Below, piece after piece: positions 1-5,624 of a DNA stretch of 5,624 bases. Position 1 is the stretch's first letter. Each line of letters opens with the position of its first letter. The stretch comes from Bacteriovoracaceae bacterium UBA2394 (GTDB lineage Bacteria; Bdellovibrionota; UBA2394): the NCBI GenBank assembly GCA_002343335.1, contig DDSI01000138.1, positions 1-5,624 on the forward strand, given 5' to 3'. A program made the position numbers and the translations under genes. Under the pieces are notes generated by a model. The model saw only the letters and a list, made by a program, of their open reading frames with translations. It was not told the origin of the DNA and ran no database searches.

Positions 1-21
1 TACCAATTCCGCCACCTGGGC
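1..21 (-). tRNA. tRNA-Leu, 5' portion only (cut by window edge)
   Basis: Read on the minus strand from position 21, the sequence begins GCCCAGGTGGCGGAATTGGT. This is the pattern of the 5' end of a bacterial tRNA-Leu: a 7-nt acceptor strand (GCCCAGG), the T8-G9 linker, then the D-stem start GCG and the D-loop AATTGGTA. E. coli leucine tRNAs share the TGGCG-AAAT-GGTAGACGC layout. The anticodon, the long variable arm and the 3' half lie to the left of the window, so the isoacceptor cannot be named. Serine tRNAs also have long variable arms but normally begin GGAGAG or similar, so leucine is the better call. It is transcribed in the same direction as the porin but lies beyond the porin's terminator. 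Confidence 0.8.
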
Positions 22-32
22 ACGCAAATCGG

Positions 33-62
33 ACTTTAGGTTAAATTGAAACTCACTGTCCA
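33..62 (-). promoter_or_regulatory. weak candidate sigma70 promoter for the tRNA-Leu
   Basis: On the minus strand, TGGACA (57-62) matches five of six bases of the -35 consensus. TAAAGT (33-38) matches four of six of the -10 consensus, with an 18-bp spacer. Transcription would start near position 26, leaving a leader of about five bases before the mature tRNA end at 21. The porin terminator at 151-181 makes a separate promoter in this 130-bp gap likely. I see nothing else in 22-150: no open reading frame with a ribosome binding site and no strong hairpin. The match is imperfect and was found by eye. Confidence 0.35.
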
Positions 63-150
63 TCGGCATTGGCTTAGTATTCCCGCCAGAATCTAGTCTA
101 AAAACTGCGAAAATGATGGAAAACGCCAGTCCAAGGAGAAGGTGTTAAAT

Positions 151-181
151 AAAAAAAAGGGGCTCCCATTATGGGAGCCCC
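151..181 (-). terminator. rho-independent terminator of the porin gene
   Basis: A perfect 10-bp stem (159-168 paired with 172-181, arm GGGGCTCCCA on either strand) encloses a 3-nt loop. On the minus strand it is followed directly by eight T residues (the A run at 151-158). The stem is GC-rich, and the T-tract exists on the minus side only, so it acts on leftward transcription. It begins 29 bp after the porin stop codon, which marks the porin as the last gene of its transcript and separates it from the tRNA-Leu further left. Confidence 0.95.
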
Positions 182-190
182 TCGTAAACA

Positions 191-202
191 CACTTTAAAG
201 TG
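191..202. repeat. 12-bp perfect palindrome CACTTTAAAGTG
   Basis: CACTTTAAAGTG is its own reverse complement. It lies in the short 3' untranslated region between the porin stop codon (211) and the terminator stem. It has no loop, so it would be a poor RNA hairpin and more naturally a duplex-DNA palindrome or chance. No function can be assigned. Confidence 0.4.
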
Positions 203-210
203 CGCTTAAA

Positions 211-1407
211 TTAGAAGGTCATCGTGCCTTGCAGATAGAACTTCGAAACGAATTTATCGCGAGGTTTGATGGCGCTCATACCTTTGAACATGTCGTAGCC
301 GAGATCAAAGGTGAGCATCTTTTCAGGCATATAGTTGATCGCGAGATCAGCACCGAAGCCCACTTGGCGCTTGTTTGCCACTTGAGCAACACCGCCCGTT
401 GCACCAGCATCATCCTTGGGAGCGAGGTAGTAGGCAGCAGCCGCACCAGCACCCCAGGTGTCGTTGAATTTACCATCAACGGCGAGACCAAAGTTCATGA
501 TGTTGTTTCGGGTGGTCAAGACATCCGCTTTACCCATGAGTTCATGAGTATTCGGAGCAACTTCAGTCCACTCAGAGTTGGCATAAGCAACGTTGAAAGC
601 GACATTGGCTTTGCTAACCGCAGCTCCTACCGTGGCATCAACCATGAAACCTTTTTGGCTCTTGGCTCCAGCAACTTTGCCGAATTCCGCAGCGCCTTCG
701 AGGTCATAGTTCAACATGCCCGCATCCCCGGCGAATCGTGCACCAACCAAGAAAGCGCTGGTTGCAGCGGCAGGGAATCCTTGATCGTCGTTCCAAGCTA
801 GATAGAAATCTAGGTTCTTCAAGAACGCCAATCCGGATGGAGTGAACGCGTTGTACAACATATAAAGATTGTTATCGTTACGCCATGTGCCCGCACGACC
901 GGCTCGTTTCGCCCAGATCAAATCTGAACGTCCGTAGCCGTGATTGATCACTAAGCGAAGGGCATCATGGTTGTTACCCATTTGACCCCAATCATTGACT
1001 CCAATGATCAGACCATTTCCGTAGGTCAACACTTGGCGACCAGCGTAGACAGTCAACATATCGTTGGCCATCCAGCTCATCCAAGCTTCGTGGGCAGTAA
1101 AGTTAGCATCCGCAACTCCGGCAGCTCCAAAAGTTGCAGCCGTAGCAGCTTCACCAAACGTGTGGGTAAATTCAGGTGTAATTCTAACCATCAGGGGCTT
1201 GGCTGGAGTTACATCTAAATTCAACCGAGCGCGGTTGATGATCATATGTGTGTACGGAGTATCCGTACCGTTAGCATTATCATTTAGTTCAAAACGCGTG
1301 CGTACATGGCCCGAAACACTGTGGTTGTCGGCATGTGCCGCTGGCGCCGCAGCAGACATTGCTGCTAAGCCAACAAGTGGCATGAGAAAACGAAAACCGA
1401 ATTTCAT
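211..1407 (-). CDS. outer-membrane beta-barrel porin, alginate-export-like family
   Basis: This 398-residue protein is exported and predicted to form a beta-barrel channel in the outer membrane. Residues 1-26 are a Sec signal peptide: a short basic start (MKFGFR), a hydrophobic core and an AHA cleavage site before Asp27. The mature protein alternates polar and hydrophobic residues and ends in Phe398 (QGTMTF), the usual recognition signal for the BAM insertion machinery. The segment at about residues 105-153 has aromatic-rich 'AHEAWMSW', then 'YAGRQVLTYGNGLIIG', then 'DW' and 'HDALRL'. This resembles the GRQ-yGd-r-G-dW-grs-fDalrl pattern of alginate-export porins (PF13372). That family name reflects one studied member, and nothing here indicates alginate as substrate. 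The ATG is fixed by a strong GGAGGT site 10 nt upstream and by the signal peptide. The gene has its own terminator and no co-directional partner, so it is probably monocistronic. Barrel assignment is secure; the exact family is moderately sure and the substrate unknown. Confidence 0.87.
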   Translation of the reverse strand: MKFGFRFLMPLVGLAAMSAAAPAAHADNHSVSGHVRTRFELNDNANGTDTPYTHMIINRARLNLDVTPAKPLMVRITPEFTHTFGEAATAATFGAAGVADANFTAHEAWMSWMANDMLTVYAGRQVLTYGNGLIIGVNDWGQMGNNHDALRLVINHGYGRSDLIWAKRAGRAGTWRNDNNLYMLYNAFTPSGLAFLKNLDFYLAWNDDQGFPAAATSAFLVGARFAGDAGMLNYDLEGAAEFGKVAGAKSQKGFMVDATVGAAVSKANVAFNVAYANSEWTEVAPNTHELMGKADVLTTRNNIMNFGLAVDGKFNDTWGAGAAAAYYLAPKDDAGATGGVAQVANKRQVGFGADLAINYMPEKMLTFDLGYDMFKGMSAIKPRDKFVSKFYLQGTMTF

Positions 1408-1432
1408 ATCTAAAAATACCTCCAGATCTAAT
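1403..1432 (+). promoter_or_regulatory. candidate promoter of the rnr-ubiB unit
   Basis: On the plus strand TTCATA (1403-1408, four of six -35 bases) and TCTAAT (1427-1432, five of six -10 bases) are separated by 18 bp. Transcription would start near 1439, leaving about 33 nt before the GTG at 1472. The -35 falls on the porin start codon, so this promoter and the porin promoter would be interleaved. Found by eye; a promoter further left, inside the porin coding region, cannot be excluded. Confidence 0.3.
1418..1423 (-). promoter_or_regulatory. ribosome binding site of the porin gene
   Basis: On the minus strand GGAGGT lies 10 nt before the ATG at 1407. It is a near-perfect Shine-Dalgarno sequence and the strongest in the window, fitting an abundant outer-membrane protein. 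It also settles the porin start codon. Confidence 0.85.
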
Positions 1433-1441
1433 GATTCATTA
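1429..1441. promoter_or_regulatory. 13-bp palindrome in the divergent promoter region, possible operator
   Basis: TAATGATTCATTA is a perfect inverted repeat around a central T at 1435. It touches both candidate -10 elements (1427-1432 on plus, 1438-1443 on minus), so a protein bound here could affect both directions. The AATGA/TCATT arms recall AT-rich iron-regulator half-sites, but the spacing does not match a full 19-bp Fur box, so I assign no regulator. AT-rich palindromes of this size also arise by chance. Confidence 0.4.
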
Positions 1442-1466
1442 AAAGACGCTCAGAGGTCGAGCAAAA
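1438..1466 (-). promoter_or_regulatory. candidate promoter of the porin gene
   Basis: On the minus strand TTTAAT (1438-1443) matches five of six bases of the -10 consensus. The region 17 bp upstream (TTTTGC, 1461-1466) is only a poor -35, within a T-rich stretch that could act as an UP-like element. Transcription would start near 1431, giving a leader of about 24 nt that contains the ribosome binding site. The weak -35 suggests either dependence on an activator or that I have the wrong element. It overlaps the start region of the divergent nuclease gene. Confidence 0.38.
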
Positions 1467-1471
1467 AAACC

Positions 1472-3232
1472 GTGAAAAATCAGGGGACTGTCCTCGGTTA
1501 CATCACTCGTTCTCATCGCCGTCGAGATTTCCAACTAACACCTTTCGTGAAAGATTTTCCTGGATTCATTTTCCTAAATTCAACGGAAGTTAAAAGACAT
1601 GATGCGAAAATGCACAAGATTGTACGTGTCGCATTGAGTCGCAAGGGCAATCGTGAGTTTACAGGACGTATTATTGAAACCTTTGAATCGCTCAACGATC
1701 CCGAAGTGGAATTAGCGATCGTACAAGAAGCGCGGGGGTTTCCTTCAGACTTTAGTGATGCAGCCATTCAGGTTGCAAAGAGTTCCCAAAGACAACTCGG
1801 CGATTCTTCGAGGCGCGTGGATCTAACGAAGACTAACCACGTAACGATCGATGGTGAGACCGCACGCGACTTCGACGATGCAATCTGCGTCACCCAAGTT
1901 TCAAAAAATATTTTTAATTTGAAAGTTTCTATCGCCGACGTTTCTCATTTTGTTCCTGAAAATTCAGCGCTCGATAGAGAAGCATTTGAGCGCGGCACTT
2001 CCATTTATTTTCCCGACCGCGCAATTCCCATGTTGCCGGAAATTCTCTCCAACAATCTTTGCAGTTTGGTTCCCAAGGAGGAGCGCTACACTCTCACCTG
2101 CGACATGGATATAAATAGACAGGGAGAGATCGTTCGCTCCTCTATCTATCCTTCTAAGATCCTCAGTCAGGCCCGGCTGACTTATACGATTGCCGCCCAA
2201 GTGGTCGAAAAGGGGCAAAGAGGGCTTGTAAGGACGGATTTAGAGGAGATGCTGGTTCTTGCCCATGAGCTGGCGCTAATTGTCCGCAATCGCCGCCGTG
2301 AGAAGGGCGGCTTGGACCTCGATCTTCCAGAGACCGAAATGGAAATCGATCGGACGGGAAATGTTCTTCGGACCTACATCTCGGAGCGCAATGAAGCTCA
2401 CAAACTAATCGAAGATTTTATGATTCTCGCGAATGAATGCGTGTCGGAGTCGATTGAAAAAGCGGGTTATTCCTCCGTCTTTCGAATTCACGAAGATCCC
2501 GATCCCCTTAAAATTGAACGCCTTCAAAAGATCGTCAAGCGATGGGGCTTCTCTCTCTCCATGAGCCGCGATCTGGAAGATTCGATTCAACGCTTTCTGG
2601 ATTCCATTCGCGAACATCGCGATACAAAAATCTTAGCCGTATCGTTGCTCCGTTCGCTAAAGCAAGCGCGCTATTCCGCAACAAATGCAGGACACTTCGG
2701 TCTGGGTTCGGAGTCATATACTCACTTCACGAGCCCGATTCGCCGCTATCCCGATCTCATGGTGCATCGGATCTTACGGAACTCCAATTTTCTCAAAGCC
2801 AAGGCAGAACCTTATGCCTTTGATAAGTTGGAGCAGATGTCGAACGCTTGTTCGGACACAGAACGTCGCGCATTCTTCGCAGAGCGCGACATGGAAGATT
2901 TAAAAAAGGTGCGTTACATGGAGGGCTTCGTTGGCGAAACCTTCGACGGTCTCGTGGTGTCGGTGAAAAACTTTGGACTCTTCGTAGAAATTCTTCCGCA
3001 TGGCGTGGAAGGCCTCATCCCCTTTCGAAATCTTCCCCCCGATCACTGGAATGTGGATGAGTTGGAAACCGTCTTAAAAGGATCTCGTACGCACAAAGAA
3101 TACTGGTTAGGCGATCGATTGAAAGTGAAGGTCGCACGCGTCGATCGATTCAAGCGCCAAATCGATCTGCAACCGATCATCGAAAATCCAAAGGGACAAA
3201 GAAAGAAGGGTTCCAACGTTCGATGGGTCTAA
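1472..3232 (+). CDS. rnr: ribonuclease R / RNase II family 3'-5' exoribonuclease, short N-terminal form
   Basis: A processive, hydrolytic 3'-5' exoribonuclease of RNA turnover in the cytoplasm (586 residues from GTG 1472). The RNB domain starts near residue 113. The metal-site motif IDGETARDFDDA carries Asp127, Asp133, Asp135 and Asp136, spaced exactly as the four catalytic aspartates of E. coli RNase II (201, 207, 209, 210). The family signature HFTSPIRRYPDLMVHR is at 418-433. An S1 RNA-binding domain spans about 487-566, followed by a short basic tail. Upstream of RNB are only about 110 residues: one divergent cold-shock-like domain (GTVLGYI near 5-11, ending RIIETFES) and a linker. E. coli RNase R has a helix-turn-helix and two cold-shock domains there. 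The only in-frame alternative start upstream outside the porin body is ATG 1382, inside the porin signal-peptide codons; it would add 30 basic residues. GTG 1472 is preferred, with AGAGGT (1452-1457) rather far upstream. ubiB starts before this gene ends. Confidence 0.9.
   Translation: MKNQGTVLGYITRSHRRRDFQLTPFVKDFPGFIFLNSTEVKRHDAKMHKIVRVALSRKGNREFTGRIIETFESLNDPEVELAIVQEARGFPSDFSDAAIQVAKSSQRQLGDSSRRVDLTKTNHVTIDGETARDFDDAICVTQVSKNIFNLKVSIADVSHFVPENSALDREAFERGTSIYFPDRAIPMLPEILSNNLCSLVPKEERYTLTCDMDINRQGEIVRSSIYPSKILSQARLTYTIAAQVVEKGQRGLVRTDLEEMLVLAHELALIVRNRRREKGGLDLDLPETEMEIDRTGNVLRTYISERNEAHKLIEDFMILANECVSESIEKAGYSSVFRIHEDPDPLKIERLQKIVKRWGFSLSMSRDLEDSIQRFLDSIREHRDTKILAVSLLRSLKQARYSATNAGHFGLGSESYTHFTSPIRRYPDLMVHRILRNSNFLKAKAEPYAFDKLEQMSNACSDTERRAFFAERDMEDLKKVRYMEGFVGETFDGLVVSVKNFGLFVEILPHGVEGLIPFRNLPPDHWNVDELETVLKGSRTHKEYWLGDRLKVKVARVDRFKRQIDLQPIIENPKGQRKKGSNVRWV
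3204..3210 (+). promoter_or_regulatory. probable ribosome binding site of ubiB, inside the nuclease gene
   Basis: AGAAGGG lies about 12 nt before the ubiB ATG at 3223 and within the last codons of the nuclease gene. The spacing is slightly long, so reinitiation by ribosomes finishing the nuclease probably contributes. Confidence 0.5.
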
Positions 3233-4860
3233 AATCCAAAATTGCCAACTGGACTCGATTCCAAACGATCATCACCGTGTTGGCGAAACATGGATTTGGT
3301 GGACTTATTCACGATTTGGGCTGGCATGCGGGCTCCAAAAAAAGTTCGGAATCGGAGGAAACAACCTCCATTCCTCGAAGACTTAGGCTGGCCTTCGAGG
3401 AACTGGGCCCGACCTTCATTAAACTCGGCCAGGTCTTAAGCACGCGCGGCGACCTGCTATCAGAAGACTATATCGATGAGTTCGAAAAACTCGCCGATCG
3501 CATCCCCAGTTTTCCCTATGAAACGGTTATCGAGATTCTGCATAGCGAGTTTGGCCGTGATCCCATGGAAATCTTTGCGAGTATCGATAAAAATCCACTG
3601 GCAGCCGCAAGTATTGCGCAAGTTCATCGAGCGGTCATGAAGGATTCCGAACAGGCCGTTGTCATCAAAGTTCAGCGTCCAGGAATTACCTCCGTCATTC
3701 AGGCGGATATTCAAGTTCTCTATTTCATTGCGCAGGCCCTGGAAAGTCTTCGTGAGGAATTTCGTCTTGCTAATCTGACCGCCATCGTTCGTGAATTCCA
3801 ACGGACCATCAATGAAGAACTAGACTTCACTCTGGAAGCCAGCCGCCTCGATCGATTTCATGAACTTTTTCCGGATTGGAAGGGCATCGAGATCCCCGTG
3901 GTCGATTGGAATCACACGACTAAAAAAGTTCTTACGATGAGTGAGCTGAAAGGAAAGGCCCTCAGCCAAATCCACATCATTCCTGAAAATGTGGATCGAA
4001 AATTTTTAGCTGAGCAATTGGCGACATTCTTTTTTGAAAGCATTTTCTTTCACGGGCTTTTTCATGCGGACGCGCATGCAGGCAATGTTCTTTTAAATAC
4101 GGATGCCAAAGGCACGCTCGGCCTCCTGGATTTTGGAATGGTGGGCAGTCTCAACGCTGAACTCCGTCAGCGCCTCTCAAAAATTTTCCTTGCTGTCGTC
4201 TCGCGGGACTTCGAAGGCTTAGCAGTGGCCTATTCTGAAATTGGGGAATTTGGTAAGCGAATTAATTTACGAGATTTTCAATCCGACATCGCCGTTTTTC
4301 TTAGCCCGCATTTGGGAAAGCCGCTTCGAGAAATTCACATCGGCCAACTTCTTTTGGAATCCACGCATATCGCGCGAAAATATCGGGTAAAGTTACCGCG
4401 CGATCTCATTCTTTTCTATCGTTCCTTGATGACTCTCGAACACATCGGCCGAAGACTTGATCCCGATTTTGAATTTATCACGTATGGGCAAAAGTTTGGG
4501 GCCTCGCTCTTAAAACGACGATTTTCTTCCGAGGAAATACTGAAAGATCTGTATAAAACATTCGAAGGACTAAGATCGTTGGGAACTGAACTACCTTCTC
4601 AAGTAAGAACGATCGTTAAAAAACTGGATGACGAAAACTTTCCCTTTGGCGGCTCCACCATGGAACGGACAATTGAAAATTTTCGTGCGATGAACCGGCA
4701 GAATAATCTCACGTTGGTAACGGTGGGCTTACTTTTTAGCGCCACATTGATGAGTAGCTTGCGACCCGATTCGCGCTTGATTTTACCGCTCTGGCTTGCG
4801 GCCGGGATTTTAACCATCTATCTCGTTGGCTCGAGTCTCTTATCGCGAAGAAGACGGTGA
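3223..4860 (+). CDS. ubiB: UbiB/AarF (ABC1/ADCK) family atypical kinase-like ATPase
   Basis: This 545-residue protein belongs to the ABC1 family, whose bacterial members support ubiquinone biosynthesis or lipid handling at the inner membrane through ATPase activity. Family landmarks appear in order. The KxGQ motif is K67-L-G-Q70, followed by STRGDLL. The alanine-rich nucleotide loop is AAASIAQVH at 127-135. The invariant-type lysine is K149 in VVIKV, and EELDF is at 198-202. The catalytic loop is HADAHAGN at 281-288, and the metal-binding DFG is at 303-305. In the usual EAxN segment the Asn is replaced: EASR at 205-208. Two hydrophobic helices near 496-512 and 517-537 anchor the C-terminus, which ends in four arginines, as expected for UbiB. 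Length is normal for the family. The ATG overlaps the nuclease gene by 10 nt, indicating a shared transcript. No other quinone gene is visible, so the role in ubiquinone or menaquinone synthesis is inferred from the family alone. Confidence 0.92.
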   Translation: MGLKSKIANWTRFQTIITVLAKHGFGGLIHDLGWHAGSKKSSESEETTSIPRRLRLAFEELGPTFIKLGQVLSTRGDLLSEDYIDEFEKLADRIPSFPYETVIEILHSEFGRDPMEIFASIDKNPLAAASIAQVHRAVMKDSEQAVVIKVQRPGITSVIQADIQVLYFIAQALESLREEFRLANLTAIVREFQRTINEELDFTLEASRLDRFHELFPDWKGIEIPVVDWNHTTKKVLTMSELKGKALSQIHIIPENVDRKFLAEQLATFFFESIFFHGLFHADAHAGNVLLNTDAKGTLGLLDFGMVGSLNAELRQRLSKIFLAVVSRDFEGLAVAYSEIGEFGKRINLRDFQSDIAVFLSPHLGKPLREIHIGQLLLESTHIARKYRVKLPRDLILFYRSLMTLEHIGRRLDPDFEFITYGQKFGASLLKRRFSSEEILKDLYKTFEGLRSLGTELPSQVRTIVKKLDDENFPFGGSTMERTIENFRAMNRQNNLTLVTVGLLFSATLMSSLRPDSRLILPLWLAAGILTIYLVGSSLLSRRRR

Positions 4861-5624
4861 CGGACGCCCACGATACATCCAAAAAATAATCGCGCTAATC
4901 AATAGCATGACCGCGCTTATGGCCGTCGAAGTCGAAAGCCATTCATTGGGATACATATCCCAAAAAGTCACAAAGCCCCGCTCGCTATCGCCTCGAAACG
5001 CCTCCACCGTCACTCGCACGATGGCGTAGAGCGAAAGGTACGTCACAAAGATGAGGCCCTTTTGTCTCGTCGCAAACTTTCTTTCAATCAGAAGGATAAT
5101 CGCGATCACCAAAAGATTTCCGAGAGGCTCATAAAGTTGTGTGGGATGCAGGTACACATTCTTGGGGGCGAGAGAGAGCGGATGTGTAAAGCTCACGGCC
5201 CAAGGCAGATCACATTGTTTTCCGTAGCAACATCCCGCCATGAAACAACCAAGGCGCCCAAAGATCTGGCCGAAAGCGATGGTCGGAGCGGCAATATCAG
5301 CGAGCGTGATAAATTCCACACCCTTCCTTTTGCAGTAACCCCAACTCGCAAGGATCGCACAGACGAGGCCCCCATAAAAAACCATTCCCCCATTCCAAAC
5401 TTCGAAAAGTTTGAAAGTAAAAATATCTGTCCACGTCTCCTCGACCGCCAAGAATGCCACACGCCCACCGACAATTCCGCCCACAATGATCCAAATCCCT
5501 ACATTCGAAATGAACTCGCGCGACACTTTATAACGCGTCGCACGCTGAGCAGACCAATTGATGGCAAAGAAAAATCCGAGCGCCATTAAAAGCCCGTAGG
5601 CGTAAAGCTTGATCGGGCCTAGAT
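4840..5624 (-). CDS. lgt: prolipoprotein diacylglyceryl transferase (5' end outside window)
   Basis: Lgt is the inner-membrane enzyme that moves diacylglycerol from phosphatidylglycerol to the lipobox cysteine of prolipoproteins, the first step of lipoprotein maturation. The first ATG in the window is at 5586, but the frame stays open to the edge. The 12 codons before it read LGPIKLYAYGLL, the usual Lgt N-terminal pattern including the YGLL tyrosine, so the true start lies beyond 5624. Numbering from ATG 5586: GGRVAF at 40-45, WNGGMVFYGG at 64-73, and the LGT signature region GRLGCFMAGCCYG at 110-122. HPTQLYE is at 147-153 and FRGD at 197-200, the latter holding the conserved arginine near the end. 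Several hydrophobic helices are evident (about 28-48, 66-82, 155-168, 178-194, 221-238). The signature has Cys where E. coli-type enzymes have Asn (GRxGNF), a variant I recognise from delta-type Lgt proteins. The stop overlaps the end of ubiB by 21 bp on the opposite strand, with no visible terminator. Confidence 0.93.
   Translation of the reverse strand, partial: LGPIKLYAYGLLMALGFFFAINWSAQRATRYKVSREFISNVGIWIIVGGIVGGRVAFLAVEETWTDIFTFKLFEVWNGGMVFYGGLVCAILASWGYCKRKGVEFITLADIAAPTIAFGQIFGRLGCFMAGCCYGKQCDLPWAVSFTHPLSLAPKNVYLHPTQLYEPLGNLLVIAIILLIERKFATRQKGLIFVTYLSLYAIVRVTVEAFRGDSERGFVTFWDMYPNEWLSTSTAISAVMLLISAIIFWMYRGRPSPSSSR

Noticed and set aside
159..181. Bidirectional function for the terminator hairpin
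   Set aside because: The T-tract is present only on the minus strand. The plus-strand side continues CTCGTAAACA, so it should not end rightward transcription efficiently.
229..801. 190-codon plus-strand open frame opposite the porin
   Set aside because: It lies entirely antisense to a well-supported beta-barrel gene, has no convincing ribosome binding site, and its translation shows no domain, signal peptide or composition of a real protein.
1424..1446. Possible Fur box at the divergent promoter
   Set aside because: The AATGA/TCATT arms resemble part of the Fur consensus, but the centre is two bases short and the outer bases do not extend the match. I kept it only as an unnamed palindrome.
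1064..1471. Upstream extension of the nuclease frame through the porin antisense
   Set aside because: These codons are the reverse complement of the porin N-terminal region. The translation (many Ala/Ser/Val) shows no RNase R domain, and the family homology begins at about the GTG at 1472.
2542..3060. Three overlapping plus-strand frames within the nuclease gene
   Set aside because: They are out-of-frame readings of a region encoding the conserved HFTSPIRRY and S1 segments. None has independent support.
3112..3150. CGATCGATT occurring twice 30 bp apart (3112-3120 and 3142-3150)
   Set aside because: Both copies lie in S1-domain coding sequence and reflect Asp-Arg codon pairs (GAT CGA) common in this gene. 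No array or wider repeat is present.
5062..5589. 175-codon plus-strand open frame opposite lgt
   Set aside because: It is fully antisense to lgt, rich in Arg/Lys/His from complementary codons, with no recognisable domain. It is a shadow frame.

Overview
The window looks like chromosomal core sequence from a Gram-negative bacterium. The evidence is an outer-membrane beta-barrel protein with a Sec signal peptide, a prolipoprotein diacylglyceryl transferase (Lgt) and a UbiB-type ABC1 kinase. The divergent cysteine-containing Lgt signature, the porin type and the moderate GC content fit Bdellovibrionota or a related former deltaproteobacterial lineage. That placement is an inference from general familiarity; there is no rRNA or other marker here to prove it. 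I see no insertion sequence, prophage, CRISPR array or defence gene.

Layout from left to right: (1) The first 21 bases are the 5' end of a tRNA-Leu gene read on the minus strand and cut by the window edge, with a weak candidate promoter upstream. (2) A strong rho-independent terminator at 151-181 serves the minus-strand gene that follows. (3) A 398-residue outer-membrane beta-barrel protein resembling the alginate-export porin family lies at 211-1407 on the minus strand. (4) A short divergent promoter region (about 1403-1471) has overlapping candidate promoters for the porin and the rightward genes and a 13-bp palindrome between or over both -10 elements. (5) A rightward pair follows: an RNase R/RNase II family exoribonuclease (most likely from a GTG at 1472), then ubiB, which starts 10 nt before the end of the nuclease gene. 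(6) lgt lies on the minus strand, enters from the right edge, and overlaps the end of ubiB tail-to-tail by 21 bp.

The nuclease and ubiB are very probably one transcriptional unit with translational coupling. The porin is monocistronic, with its own ribosome binding site and terminator. lgt belongs to a separate leftward unit whose start is outside the window. The four proteins act in different processes: outer-membrane permeability, RNA turnover, quinone or lipid homeostasis, and lipoprotein maturation. The gene order looks like ordinary housekeeping packing, and I found no convincing evidence of a new multi-gene system. The points most worth a second look are the short, divergent N-terminus of the nuclease, the compact divergent promoter with its palindrome, and the gene overlaps.
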